Positions 1-7,504 of a stretch of DNA of 54,452 nt are shown here, in pieces (the stretch's first letter is position 1; each line of letters starts with the position of its first letter). The position numbers and the translations under genes were made by a program. The DNA is from a bacterium (GTDB lineage Bacteria > SZUA-79 > Acidulodesulfobacterales > Acidulodesulfobacteraceae). The stretch is from contig JAJYHI010000134.1 of assembly GCA_021784835.1 (NCBI GenBank), positions 1 through 54,452 of the forward strand, in the 5' to 3' direction. The notes beneath the pieces are model-generated. The model searched no databases. It was not told the DNA's origin and worked only from the letters and a program-made list of their open reading frames with translations.

Positions 1-2145
1 ATGGATATTTTCTATGAGGACTTTCAGCAAGTCCCTTTCCTGCTCCAATATTTTCCTTAAATCGACCATTTCCGTGATGTCGAGAAAGCTGGCTATTCTC
101 ACTATCTCGCCTTTGTATCGGACGGAACCGGCATAAATATAAACCCATAACTGTTCGCCGGATTTTTTAAATACTTTAAACGTTACGTAATGCTTGTAAT
201 TTATATCAAAAACGCCTTCTTTTATCGCGCTTTTGGCAAGTTTTTTATGCTCTTCGGCCAATACGTCCCAGAAGTGCATATTCTTAAGTTCGTCTTCTGA
301 GTATCCCAGCATATCCTGAAGAGCGGGATTTGCGTATATGAATTTTTCTTTATGCATGTCTAGCCCTACGGGCATATTGTCGGCAAGGGTCCTAAACATC
401 TCTTCGGATTCTTTCAGTTTGTCTTCCAACAGCTTTCTATCGGTAATGTCGTAAAAAGTCCAGACCGTCACCGCTTTTCCCTTTATGTTGGCGGATGACG
501 CCGATATTTCGACCCAGAAAAGAGTTCCGTCTTTATGCATAAAATTGAATATCCACTTTTTAGGAATCTTTCCTTGACTTGAAATGCTTCTGTAAGTTTC
601 TCCGGCTCTCCTGTATTCTTCGTCGCTAGGATAAAGCATTCTGGAGGATTGGCCGAGCATTTCGTTTTCGCTGTCGTATCCGAACATCTCAAGCGTTCTT
701 TGGCTAACGTTTATCATACGCCTGCCGCCGTCCGTCACTATGATTCCGGCTACGGTGTTGTTCAAAAGGGCTTCCTGCGTCGATAAAAGTTCATGCTCCA
801 CGGCTAAGTCATCTATGCCGTCAAGTCCGCGCGATATGTCTTTAGCGGTTTCATCCAATAATGATATCAGGTCTTCGTCGAATATATTTTCTTCTTCATG
901 ATAAACGGCAAACAGGCCCCATATTTTACCTGCTCTGTAAATGGGCAGGGCGGCGACGGACCCTATCCCGAAACTTTCGGCAAGCTCCTTCCATACTGCT
1001 AAATTAGGCGATTTCAAGAAAGAGTTCGAGTACTGCATTTTGCTTTCGCGCCACGCCGTACCGAATGTTCCTCCGCCTTCGGGAATATCGGGTTTAATGG
1101 ATATTAAAACGTCTTCGAGGAGCCCGGTTTCTCCGGCGGAAGCAAGAAACCGGAATATTCCTTCGTCGTCCGGCCTGCCTATATAGGCAACTTTAAGGCG
1201 GGCGTATCTGACGGCTATTTCGCAGACGGATTTAAGCATCTCCGCCTCGCCGGCTTTTTGCGCTATGACCTGATTTATTTGAGCCATGGCCGCATTGAAA
1301 TCGGCGAGGCGCTTAAGGCGTTTTTCAGCCTTTATTTTTTCGGCGATATGCGATTTTGCAGATTCCTTAGTCCTCAGAAAAAACAAAAAAATATTAAATT
1401 TCATGAAGGATTGATAAGGCAAATCAGCATCTCCGTAAAAGCCTTTTTGCATAATATCGTATAACGCGCCCGCTTCTTCCCGCATTCGACCGCGCAGGAT
1501 ATCTAAATTTGGCAATGTCCTCCATGAAAGTTTTTCGGATAGTTCTTCGCCGAATACAGGCAGGCTCCCTGCGAATCCGTCCATATCTAATTTGGCGCGA
1601 AATTCATGTTTTTCGTTATTAATACCGTCAGTTATTTTCCCAATCCAATCCCTAAAGGGTGCAAAAAACTCCGGGAAGCCTTCTTCTTCCGTCGAGCCTT
1701 TTCCTATAGACTCGCTTATGAGCTTATTTTCTTCTTCCGCCAAGGCTTCAAGGTAGCCTAACGAGATATAATCGTTAATAATATTAAAAATACTTCTGAT
1801 ATCGTCTATTGCGCTTTCCGAAATTTCCTTATTCGAAACGGCGCCGGAGAAGCGCAGAACGGAAAACAGCTTTTTGTTGAAAAAAAATTCTATTTCCCTT
1901 AAATACTTTCTGACATAAATAATGTTGATTAATCCGTAAAGCTCTTTTCCTGACGCCTCGTACGCAAGTCTTATTTTTTTTATATCTCCGGCATAATAAT
2001 CCTCTATGGTTTCGACAAACCGCTGTTTGCGAAATGGCCCAAGTTCTTCTATATTTACGGCAACGTCCGGCCCCGTTAAATTGCCGCGAGCCTTCCCCGC
2101 TTCCGATAATACATCGTCAAGCCAGCTTTTTAAAATTTGTTTCAT
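1..2145 (-). CDS. GAF/PAS multi-domain sensor protein (C-terminus outside window)
   Basis: The reading frame is open from an ATG at 2145 to the left window edge, giving 715 visible codons. The first ~270 residues are charged, probably helical, and match no family I recognise. A GAF domain follows (~residues 285-450), then two PAS domains (~455-560, with 'WTFYDITDRK', and ~575-690, with 'SFLDITEM'), and a coiled-coil-like linker into what looks like another domain at the edge. The output domain (GGDEF, EAL or kinase) is not visible. No membrane span is seen, so it is probably cytoplasmic. Its GAF domain resembles the second GAF domain of the GGDEF-EAL protein at 10052-14050, sharing 'DFNAAMAQINQ' versus 'EFNFFLAQMNQ' and 'PDIPEG' versus 'PDVPEG'. 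The roughly 200 bp upstream are very AT-rich and could hold its promoter. Confidence 0.85.
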   Translation of the reverse strand, partial: MKQILKSWLDDVLSEAGKARGNLTGPDVAVNIEELGPFRKQRFVETIEDYYAGDIKKIRLAYEASGKELYGLINIIYVRKYLREIEFFFNKKLFSVLRFSGAVSNKEISESAIDDIRSIFNIINDYISLGYLEALAEEENKLISESIGKGSTEEEGFPEFFAPFRDWIGKITDGINNEKHEFRAKLDMDGFAGSLPVFGEELSEKLSWRTLPNLDILRGRMREEAGALYDIMQKGFYGDADLPYQSFMKFNIFLFFLRTKESAKSHIAEKIKAEKRLKRLADFNAAMAQINQVIAQKAGEAEMLKSVCEIAVRYARLKVAYIGRPDDEGIFRFLASAGETGLLEDVLISIKPDIPEGGGTFGTAWRESKMQYSNSFLKSPNLAVWKELAESFGIGSVAALPIYRAGKIWGLFAVYHEEENIFDEDLISLLDETAKDISRGLDGIDDLAVEHELLSTQEALLNNTVAGIIVTDGGRRMINVSQRTLEMFGYDSENEMLGQSSRMLYPSDEEYRRAGETYRSISSQGKIPKKWIFNFMHKDGTLFWVEISASSANIKGKAVTVWTFYDITDRKLLEDKLKESEEMFRTLADNMPVGLDMHKEKFIYANPALQDMLGYSEDELKNMHFWDVLAEEHKKLAKSAIKEGVFDINYKHYVTFKVFKKSGEQLWVYIYAGSVRYKGEIVRIASFLDITEMVDLRKILEQERDLLKVLIENIH

Positions 2146-2347
2146 ACGTAATATAATATTATATATAATTTAGCGCATATTAAATATTATGACGGTATAA
2201 TTCATTATATTACATAATAATATAATTGCAAATCTTTTGCGTGCAGATTTTGGGCATGCCGGTTAAATTTACTTTGACGTTAAAAATATATAAATATTTT
2301 TGAACTGCGATTCCGAGGTCGTTTTACGGGGGGGCCGGAAATAAGAA

Positions 2348-3598
2348 TTACCATTCCATGGAAAATATCTGGAACAAAAGCAGGACTGAAGATATAAAAA
2401 GAATAAAAGCTGCTATCTTAATTAAATAAAATATCCATAAAATCGTACCAGATAAAAATAGCGCGAATATAAGGTATTTTAAATATTTAGTTTTTTCGTC
2501 CGAAAAAAGTTTGCCGTAAGCGCCTTTTTTTGTTTTTTCAAATATCTTAAGGCTTATCAAAAACGGAAATATTTTATACGAAAAACCTATAATCGCCATT
2601 CCGGCAAAACCGAATAAAGCCAAAAATCCGAACGAATAATATATGCCGTTTATTCCGGAGTACGAGTCTAATTCCGTTTGCGGCGCAATCGTCAGCAATA
2701 AGCCCGTGGCCGCCGAAAAAATTAGAAATATAATTGCCCCGAATAGATAAAAAGCCGTAATATCGAGCTTTTTTTTAAGCCGCTTAATCATAAGGTTAAA
2801 AAATATAAAACAGTATAAAAGGATTCCCGTTCCTAAAAGCAGGCCGCCCGTTTCGTTTAAATATGCTTCGACGACCGGGGCCGAACCCGCAAAAATGGAA
2901 GAAGCAAATATCGTAATTATGCCGGCGTTCGTAACGACGAAATCGGATTTCCAATATAAACTTTCCGGAGTTTTCGTCATATAAAACATAGGAAGGAGCC
3001 TGTATGAAACGGCTATAAAAAGCATAGCGGTAAAACCGGCAAACATAGAATAGATATGGTCTTTTAATATGTCGAAAAGATTGAACCCTATACCGAAATA
3101 AAGCGACAAAGCCAGATACAATCCCGCCAATAATCCTATAAAAAGATAAAAATAGGCAAAAGCGATTCCCGCGGCCGAATAGTCCCACTTTCTTATTTTT
3201 CTTAAACTTAGAAGCATATTTACGTTATAAATTAAAACCGAAACAAACAGGAAAAGGCCTCCCAAGGCAATCAGAGGACCTATTATGTAATACATTCCTA
3301 TAACAAAAAGCAGTAAAGACAGCACAAACGCATAGTAAACCGGGAAAAAAAGCTTTTCATACGCTATTTTTACTCCGAGGGCCACAGGCAAAAGCATATA
3401 TGAAGCGCCCATGATTATCATCATTAAAAATCCGAGGGTATATATATGGACCAAAGCGATTACTTTTACATTCATAAAAAAATACGAATTAAAATTTTTT
3501 GAATCGAAAAACATAAGGGCAAAAAAAACCGGCAGAAATATAAGAGCCGTTTTAATATGCCTTAAAGATATGTTTATGGAACTGTCGGTAGAATTCAT
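2348..3598 (-). CDS. Polytopic membrane protein, heme-copper oxidase subunit I-like
   Basis: 416 residues with about 11-12 predicted membrane spans. A motif recurs three times: a His, then GF, eight residues, SY, and a hydrophobic-Pro end. The copies are at residues 51-72 (H51, 'GASYMLLPV'), 181-204 (H181, 'AVSYRLLPM') and ~323-346 ('GFSYKIFPF', with no His). This His/aromatic/Pro pattern is seen in membrane proteins related to the heme-copper oxidase subunit I and NnrS superfamily, so heme or copper binding is possible. The CuB histidine pair and Tyr of a true oxidase are not evident, and no subunit II or cytochrome gene lies nearby, so a respiratory oxidase role is not supported. The gene stands between the PAS sensor and the DUF59 gene, with no overlap. 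Confidence 0.75.
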   Translation of the reverse strand: MNSTDSSINISLRHIKTALIFLPVFFALMFFDSKNFNSYFFMNVKVIALVHIYTLGFLMMIIMGASYMLLPVALGVKIAYEKLFFPVYYAFVLSLLLFVIGMYYIIGPLIALGGLFLFVSVLIYNVNMLLSLRKIRKWDYSAAGIAFAYFYLFIGLLAGLYLALSLYFGIGFNLFDILKDHIYSMFAGFTAMLFIAVSYRLLPMFYMTKTPESLYWKSDFVVTNAGIITIFASSIFAGSAPVVEAYLNETGGLLLGTGILLYCFIFFNLMIKRLKKKLDITAFYLFGAIIFLIFSAATGLLLTIAPQTELDSYSGINGIYYSFGFLALFGFAGMAIIGFSYKIFPFLISLKIFEKTKKGAYGKLFSDEKTKYLKYLIFALFLSGTILWIFYLIKIAAFILFISSVLLLFQIFSMEW

Positions 3599-3661
3599 AT
3601 ACTGATTAATCGTCCTCCGTTTTATAATAAATTGAATTATAATTTGGTATAATTAGCGGGA

Positions 3662-3973
3662 TTATCCCGATTTCAGCTTTTTTAACGCATCCGGTTTTAT
3701 CATTGAAGTATTCCATTCCGGCTCCCACACAAAATTTACCGTCACCCCGTTAACGCCGGGAACGCCTTTCAATGCCTCTTCGACCTCGTATTTAATGACG
3801 TTGCTTATAGGACAGCCTCTTGCCGTTAAAGTCATGTCCAAGTTCACTTTTCCGTTTTCGTTTAAATTTACCTTATATACAAGTCCCAAATCGACAATAT
3901 TAACCCCAAGTTCCGGGTCGGTTACGGTTTTTAACCGTTCGAACAAATCCTTTTCGCTTATCGTTTGCGTGAT
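3662..3973 (-). CDS. MIP18/DUF59 family metal-sulfur cluster assembly protein
   Basis: A short SufT/PaaD-like protein. The family signature 'DPELGVNIVDLGLVY' and the conserved 'TARGCPISNVI' segment with its reactive Cys are present. Members help assemble or deliver Fe-S clusters. The first standard start codon in frame is a TTG at 3946 without a Shine-Dalgarno, and it would cut off the 'ISEKDLFERLKTV' lead that homologues have. A strong AAGGAGG (complement of 3981-3987) lies 7 nt upstream of an in-frame ATC at 3973-3971, so I extended the gene to that codon. If only ATG/GTG/TTG are accepted, the start is 3946. No suf or isc partner is visible. Confidence 0.85.
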   Translation of the reverse strand: MTQTISEKDLFERLKTVTDPELGVNIVDLGLVYKVNLNENGKVNLDMTLTARGCPISNVIKYEVEEALKGVPGVNGVTVNFVWEPEWNTSMIKPDALKKLKSG

Positions 3974-4121
3974 ATATGCCCCTCCTTCCCCCCAAGATGC
4001 CTGGCGCCGGACCTGGATTAAAATCGCCTTGCGCGGTTAATATAAAGTCTAACAGATTTAAAATTAAATTAAATTGACTTTAATCACAATAATTAAAATT
4101 ATTTATTTATACTTAATTAAT

Positions 4122-4778
4122 TTATTTGTTGGATTTTCTGGATTTTTGAAGGAGTTCGATTACCTCTTCGTCGGAAGTCTGACCAAAATCTTCGTAAAAC
4201 TCTCCGACGGCATAAAATTCTTCGGGCGCATCGAGCGCTACCACGCCGTCCGCGATTTTATTCATCTCCGTTAAAGTATCGGCGGGGACGACTGGAACGG
4301 CAACGATAATTTTTTCGGGCAGTTCTTCTTTAAGCGCTTCTATAACGACCATGATAGATGCGCCCGTAGCTATGCCGTCGTCCACTACTATCGCCGTTTT
4401 ACCGTGAACGTCTATTTTTTCCTCTTCCCTCCTGTATATTTTTTCTCTTTTTCTAATCTCTTCGAGCTTAATCTTTTTAATTCTGCTTATGTATTCTTCT
4501 GGTATGCCGATACGGGATATCAGCGGCTTATTGAGGTAAACCTTTGGGTTTTTTCCGTCAACTATCGCTCCTATGGCTAATTCTTCATGGCCGGGGGCAC
4601 CTATTTTTCTTACAAGCGTGACTTCCAAAGGGGATTTCAACCTTTTTGCGATTTCGTAGGCAACCGGAATACCGCCTCTCAACAAGCCTATGACTACCGT
4701 ATTTCCGCCGCCGTATTTATCGGACGACAGTTTATCGCCCAAAAGCATTCCTGCTTCCCGCCTGTTTTTAAATATCAT
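4122..4778 (-). CDS. Phosphoribosyltransferase domain protein
   Basis: A type I phosphoribosyltransferase fold of about 218 residues. It has an N-terminal 'FKNRREAG' lead, a 'GLLRGGIPVA' loop, and the PRPP-binding signature 'TAIVVDDGIATGASI' near its centre. Proteins of this kind are common and mostly uncharacterised; the substrate base cannot be told from sequence. The frame is open to an ATG at 4832, which would add an Arg-rich leader ('MPARRRRR') foreign to the family. The ATG at 4778 matches the usual N-terminus, so I prefer it, although neither start has a good ribosome binding site. It reads alone, with AT-rich non-coding DNA on both sides. Confidence 0.85.
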   Translation of the reverse strand: MIFKNRREAGMLLGDKLSSDKYGGGNTVVIGLLRGGIPVAYEIAKRLKSPLEVTLVRKIGAPGHEELAIGAIVDGKNPKVYLNKPLISRIGIPEEYISRIKKIKLEEIRKREKIYRREEEKIDVHGKTAIVVDDGIATGASIMVVIEALKEELPEKIIVAVPVVPADTLTEMNKIADGVVALDAPEEFYAVGEFYEDFGQTSDEEVIELLQKSRKSNK

Positions 4779-5004
4779 AAATTTGTCCGGATAATTTTTT
4801 ATCCGCCTCCGCCGCCTAGCCGGCATACGCATTATTTAAACAGATTTGATAAAAACTTAAAAGTTTAAAACTTTTCCGTTAAAACAGCTTCTTTATTTTA
4901 GAGTATATCACTAAAATTTATAAAAATTTAAAATAGAAATCTAAGCGTATATTAACGCAGAAAGTTTAAAAGCTATTAATATGGGATTAACAAGTAATTT
5001 AAAA

Positions 5005-5022
5005 AGGAATTGAAAAAGGAAT
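5005..5022. repeat. Left 18-bp direct repeat flanking a miniature element
   Basis: The 18 bp AGGAATTGAAAAAGGAAT here recur exactly at 5156-5173, on the other side of the element at 5023-5155. Such a long exact pair at the two edges looks like a target duplication or an older repeat into which the element inserted. Confidence 0.7.
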
Positions 5023-5155
5023 GTTGTCAACTTTTAATTTGTCTATTGAATTTAACTTTTAATTTGTCATAATATCTCCCGTTTATTATTATTTTTAGTT
5101 AAGGAATAGACAAATTAAAAGTTATTTATATATAGACATTATAAAAGTTATTAAC
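5023..5155. mobile_element. 133-bp MITE-like element with IS-type imperfect terminal inverted repeats
   Basis: The left end (starting GTTGTCAACTTTT) and the reverse complement of the right end (starting GTTAATAACTTTT) align over about 46 bp with one gap, both closing on AACTTTTAATTTGTC. Each end therefore carries two copies of an AACTTTTAATTTGTC-type block, as in multi-repeat transposase-binding ends such as those of IS21-like elements (inference). There is no room for a transposase. The left ~75 bp are nearly identical to 54327-54399, the end of an IS at the right window edge, so this is probably an internally deleted derivative of that IS. It lies ~150 bp upstream of tRNA-Lys. Confidence 0.7.
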
Positions 5156-5173
5156 AGGAATTGAAAAAGGAAT
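5156..5173. repeat. Right 18-bp direct repeat flanking the miniature element
   Basis: Exact copy of 5005-5022. Its last base is the first base of the probable -35 box of the tRNA-Lys promoter, so the element sits directly against that promoter. Confidence 0.7.
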
Positions 5174-5202
5174 TGACTAAAAAAATAAAAATAGTATATA
5201 AT
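5173..5202 (+). promoter_or_regulatory. Probable sigma-70 promoter for tRNA-Lys
   Basis: TTGACT (5173-5178), an 18-nt A-rich spacer and TATAAT (5197-5202), about 100 nt upstream of the tRNA. The -10 box is perfect and the -35 matches at 5 of 6 positions. Because the region is AT-rich, a chance match is possible. Confidence 0.5.
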
Positions 5203-5303
5203 TTATCAGTTAAAACAATATCCTCATATATAATGGGATGAGCGCGATTATAACAATATGCGCTTTAGGTTTAATTTATCGCCAAACTCGTTATCCATTA
5301 CGC

Positions 5304-5379
5304 GGGCTGTTAGCTCAATAGGTAGAGCAACTGACTCTTAATCAGTAGGTCCCCGGTTCGATCCCGGGACAGCCCACCA
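5304..5379 (+). tRNA. tRNA-Lys (anticodon CTT)
   Basis: A complete cloverleaf: 7-bp acceptor stem GGGCTGT/ACAGCCC, D arm with GCTC/GAGC, anticodon stem ACTGA/TCAGT around loop CTCTTAA (anticodon CTT, decoding AAG), and T arm CCCGG-TTCGATC-CCGGG. The terminal CCA is encoded. Length is 76 nt with no intron. No other tRNA is seen nearby. Confidence 0.97.
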
Positions 5380-5434
5380 GCAAAATAAAGGCTTTACAGC
5401 ATATTAAAAGCAGTTAATTTTTTTCGACTGTGCC

Positions 5435-5659
5435 CTATTTACAAGATTTTTCAAAATCCGACATTAGTTTTTCGATATCTTTAACAGTTTGATTAAAGCC
5501 TTTCCGAAATAGAGTTGTCATTGTTATATTTTTGTCTGATTTCTTTAGTTTGAACTTGCTATAATATACTGGACACTCGGTTAAGACTATTTTAAAATAA
5601 TTAAAATACTTAACTGGAGGGAACGGGGAAAGATCCTTAAGTTTAAATAAACTCCAGAT
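5435..5659 (-). pseudogene. ORF remnant without start codon, unrecognised family
   Basis: An open frame of 74 codons plus TAG with no start codon in its first 45 codons; upstream it is closed by TGA (5660-5662). The residues look protein-like rather than random: 'LKDLSPFPPVKYFNYFKI', 'TECPVYYSKFKLKKSDK' and a helical, charged C-terminus 'VKDIEKLMSDFEKSCK'. It is probably the C-terminal end of a gene broken by rearrangement or by element insertion. I do not recognise the family. The rest of the space from the tRNA (5379) to the next gene (5910) shows only AT-rich sequence. Confidence 0.45.
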
Positions 5660-5909
5660 TCAATATCTTACAAACTAAAAGTATAAATGTTCAAATTTTA
5701 TTGCAAGCAAAAAAGAAATGAATAAAGGCAACGACGGCTGCTATAAATGGACTGAGCGGATTATAATTTAATTTATCATAATTTACGGGGCATTTTTCAT
5801 ATAACAATTAGCATTAATTAGCATATTATTACATAAAATTCATCATTTTATTATAATAATTTATATATAAATCGCATATATATTTTTGTATCAGCCAAAA
5901 AGGAAACTT

Positions 5910-6320
5910 ATGTCCCAACCGTCAAACACTAAAGACAGACCGTCCGATATTATAATGCAGATACTATTAATTGCATTGGTTATAATTATAGGGGTTTTAG
6001 TTTTTTTAAACGTTTCAGGCATGGTTATAATGGAGATTTTTAATGCGTTGATAGGAGGCTCGCTTAAATCTGAACAGATGTGGATATTTTCCGTCGTTAT
6101 AAGTCTTATAATATTTTTGATTATATTTAAGAAAAAAGGTAATTTTAAATCTGCCGTAATATTGCAGGTTATAATAAACGGGATAATAATTCTGGTATTT
6201 CTCGTCATAGTAATGGGCTTCAGGGTTAAAGCCCCGCTAAATTTATTAAAACATTATTATTTCCCCGGTAAAAAAGCCGTAGCGGCTAATCGAAATTATA
6301 CCGGTTCAGGCAAATATTAA
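5910..6320 (+). CDS. Small integral membrane protein, unknown function
   Basis: 136 residues with three predicted membrane spans (roughly residues 8-33, 46-68 and 74-98), a short polar N-terminus and a basic C-terminal tail with 'FPGKKAVAANRN'. The ATG at 5910 follows AAGGA (5899-5903), so I prefer it over an in-frame TTG at 5886 that has no ribosome binding site. No family is recognised. It stands alone between tRNA-Lys and the MNT/HEPN pair, in an area with several gene fragments. Confidence 0.65.
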   Translation: MSQPSNTKDRPSDIIMQILLIALVIIIGVLVFLNVSGMVIMEIFNALIGGSLKSEQMWIFSVVISLIIFLIIFKKKGNFKSAVILQVIINGIIILVFLVIVMGFRVKAPLNLLKHYYFPGKKAVAANRNYTGSGKY

Positions 6321-6377
6321 ATATTTAAAACGATTTAATAAAAAGATGATTTTTTTCAAATAGTTTATAATTAATAT

Positions 6378-6698
6378 ATGACCTTAAAAGAAATTAACGT
6401 TTTAAGAAAATTAAAATCCCTGCTAAGCCTGAAAATAAATTCGTTTGAAATCAAAGCTTACGGTTCGAGGGCAAGGGGAGACGCCGAAGACGAATATTCG
6501 GATCTCGACGTATTTATCGCATTGGATAAATTGACGCCAGAAATTGAAAATTATATTTACCATTGCGCTTGGATTGCGGGATTCGATGACGATATCATTA
6601 TATCGGTTTTTATAGCCGATAAAGAAGGTATTTTTGAGATGAAACACGATGATTCTGCATTTTTAAGAAATATAGAGAAGGATGGAGTTTTTATATGA
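6378..6698 (+). CDS. MNT-type minimal nucleotidyltransferase (antitoxin-like)
   Basis: 106 residues with the nucleotidyltransferase core 'YGSRARG' (28-34) followed by 'YSDLDVFI' (40-47), i.e. the GS and DxD metal-binding pattern. In HEPN-MNT modules this enzyme is typically the antitoxin and can AMP- or NMP-modify the HEPN toxin. Its TGA overlaps the ATG of the downstream HEPN gene by 4 nt (6695-6698), the usual arrangement of such pairs. This gene appears intact, while its partner is broken. Confidence 0.9.
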   Translation: MTLKEINVLRKLKSLLSLKINSFEIKAYGSRARGDAEDEYSDLDVFIALDKLTPEIENYIYHCAWIAGFDDDIIISVFIADKEGIFEMKHDDSAFLRNIEKDGVFI

Positions 6699-7075
6699 AA
6701 ACTCCGGTTGGGTATCGATTAGAAAGAGCGGATAACTCGCTAAAAGAAGCTGAGTTTTTGCTTAGCGGAAATATGAGTTTGGAATCGGTAATGAACAGAT
6801 TATATTACGCTATGTTTTATGCCGCTTTGGGTTTACTGGAAGAAAATATATGGGAACGTCAAAACGCAGCCATGTAATATCGCTGTTCGATAAAGATTAC
6901 GTAAAAACAGGAATATTCAAAAAAAGGGTTATCCGAAATATTTCATAAAGCTTTTAATTTAAGACAAAAGGGAGATTATGAAAAAGTTTCTATAATAACC
7001 AAAGAAAACATTGACGAAATACTTCCGATGGCTAAATATTTTGTTGACGAGATTAAAAAATATATAGAACCTTAA
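6695..7075 (+). pseudogene. HEPN-domain toxin (UPF0332-like), disrupted by two frameshifts
   Basis: The frame starting at 6695 encodes a typical HEPN N-terminus ('LERADNSLKEAEFLLSG', 'NRLYYAMFYAALGLL') and then stops at 6877 after 'ENIWERQNAAM'. A second frame restores the family sequence ('SHVISLFDKDYVKTGIFKK', ~6852-6925), and a third carries the end ('FHKAFNLRQKGDYEKV...', to TAA at 7073-7075). The breaks lie near 6848-6852 (about 2 extra bases) and in the A-run before GGGTT near 6920-6927. Joined, the product would be ~125 residues with the 'RQKGDY' segment corresponding to the HEPN R-x4-[HY] site. Either a decayed toxin or two assembly indels; the second break in a homopolymer makes an error possible there. 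Confidence 0.75.
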
Positions 7076-7228
7076 TTCACCGTTAGAAACTTCAAAGCCA
7101 ACGGGAATATATGGGTAGCTAATAAAGGCAACGGAACAGTTGGCACTGTTTCTGGAGATAGTAATGTTATGGAACTAAACTCATCAGGCGCTGTTATCGG
7201 TACATATGCTGCTGGCGTTGAACTATAA
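7076..7228 (+). pseudogene. Beta-propeller (NHL/Vgb-like repeat) gene fragment
   Basis: Immediately after the HEPN stop, an uninterrupted frame of 50 codons reads 'NGNIWVANKGNGTVG...' and '...MELNSSGAVIGTYAAG' and ends in TAA. The 'G-N-I-W-V-A-N...-G-T-V' blade and the 'LNSSG..IGTY' strand are typical of streptogramin-lyase/NHL-type beta-propeller repeats. It has no start codon and covers only about one blade, so it is a fragment fused to this spot by rearrangement. From 7229 to 7314 nothing is evident. Confidence 0.55.
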
Positions 7229-7314
7229 TAATATCAATAAGTTATAATGCAGGGTTTGTGCATACTGCATTTAAACTCTCGTCTGCATATTTGATCCGCT
7301 AATTAACGGTTTCC

Positions 7315-7437
7315 TCATTCATACGGCCTCTCCATATTTAAGAGCTTATTATGTGATATTTCCGACGTTATTATTTTTTTTTTAAGTTCGTCTGAAGGAG
7401 TTATTATTATTTCATTATCTATATTTAATTTATTCAT
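7315..7437 (-). CDS. Possible small ORF or gene remnant, unknown
   Basis: ATG at 7437 to TGA at 7315-7317 gives 40 residues containing 'IITPSDELKKKIITSEISHN'. The same frame is open upstream without a start codon to ~7515, where it overlaps the end of the neighbouring metallopeptidase gene ('GLFSAKFSAFPVVFNRR'). The composition looks coding, but no family is recognised and no strong ribosome binding site precedes the ATG. It could be a remnant downstream of the peptidase gene. Confidence 0.25.
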   Translation of the reverse strand: MNKLNIDNEIIITPSDELKKKIITSEISHNKLLNMERPYE

Positions 7438-7504
7438 TCTTCTATTAAAAACAACGGGGAATGCGGAAAATTTGGCGGAAAATAAGCCGGCTGTTATTGT
7501 TATG

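Noticed and set aside
2796..3188. 130-codon minus-strand frame
   Set aside because: It is an alternative frame inside the 416-residue membrane protein gene and lacks membrane-span structure.
5698..5754. 17-codon ORF (ATG AAT AAA...) and a hydrophobic frame on the other strand
   Set aside because: Too short, no ribosome binding site and no conserved pattern.
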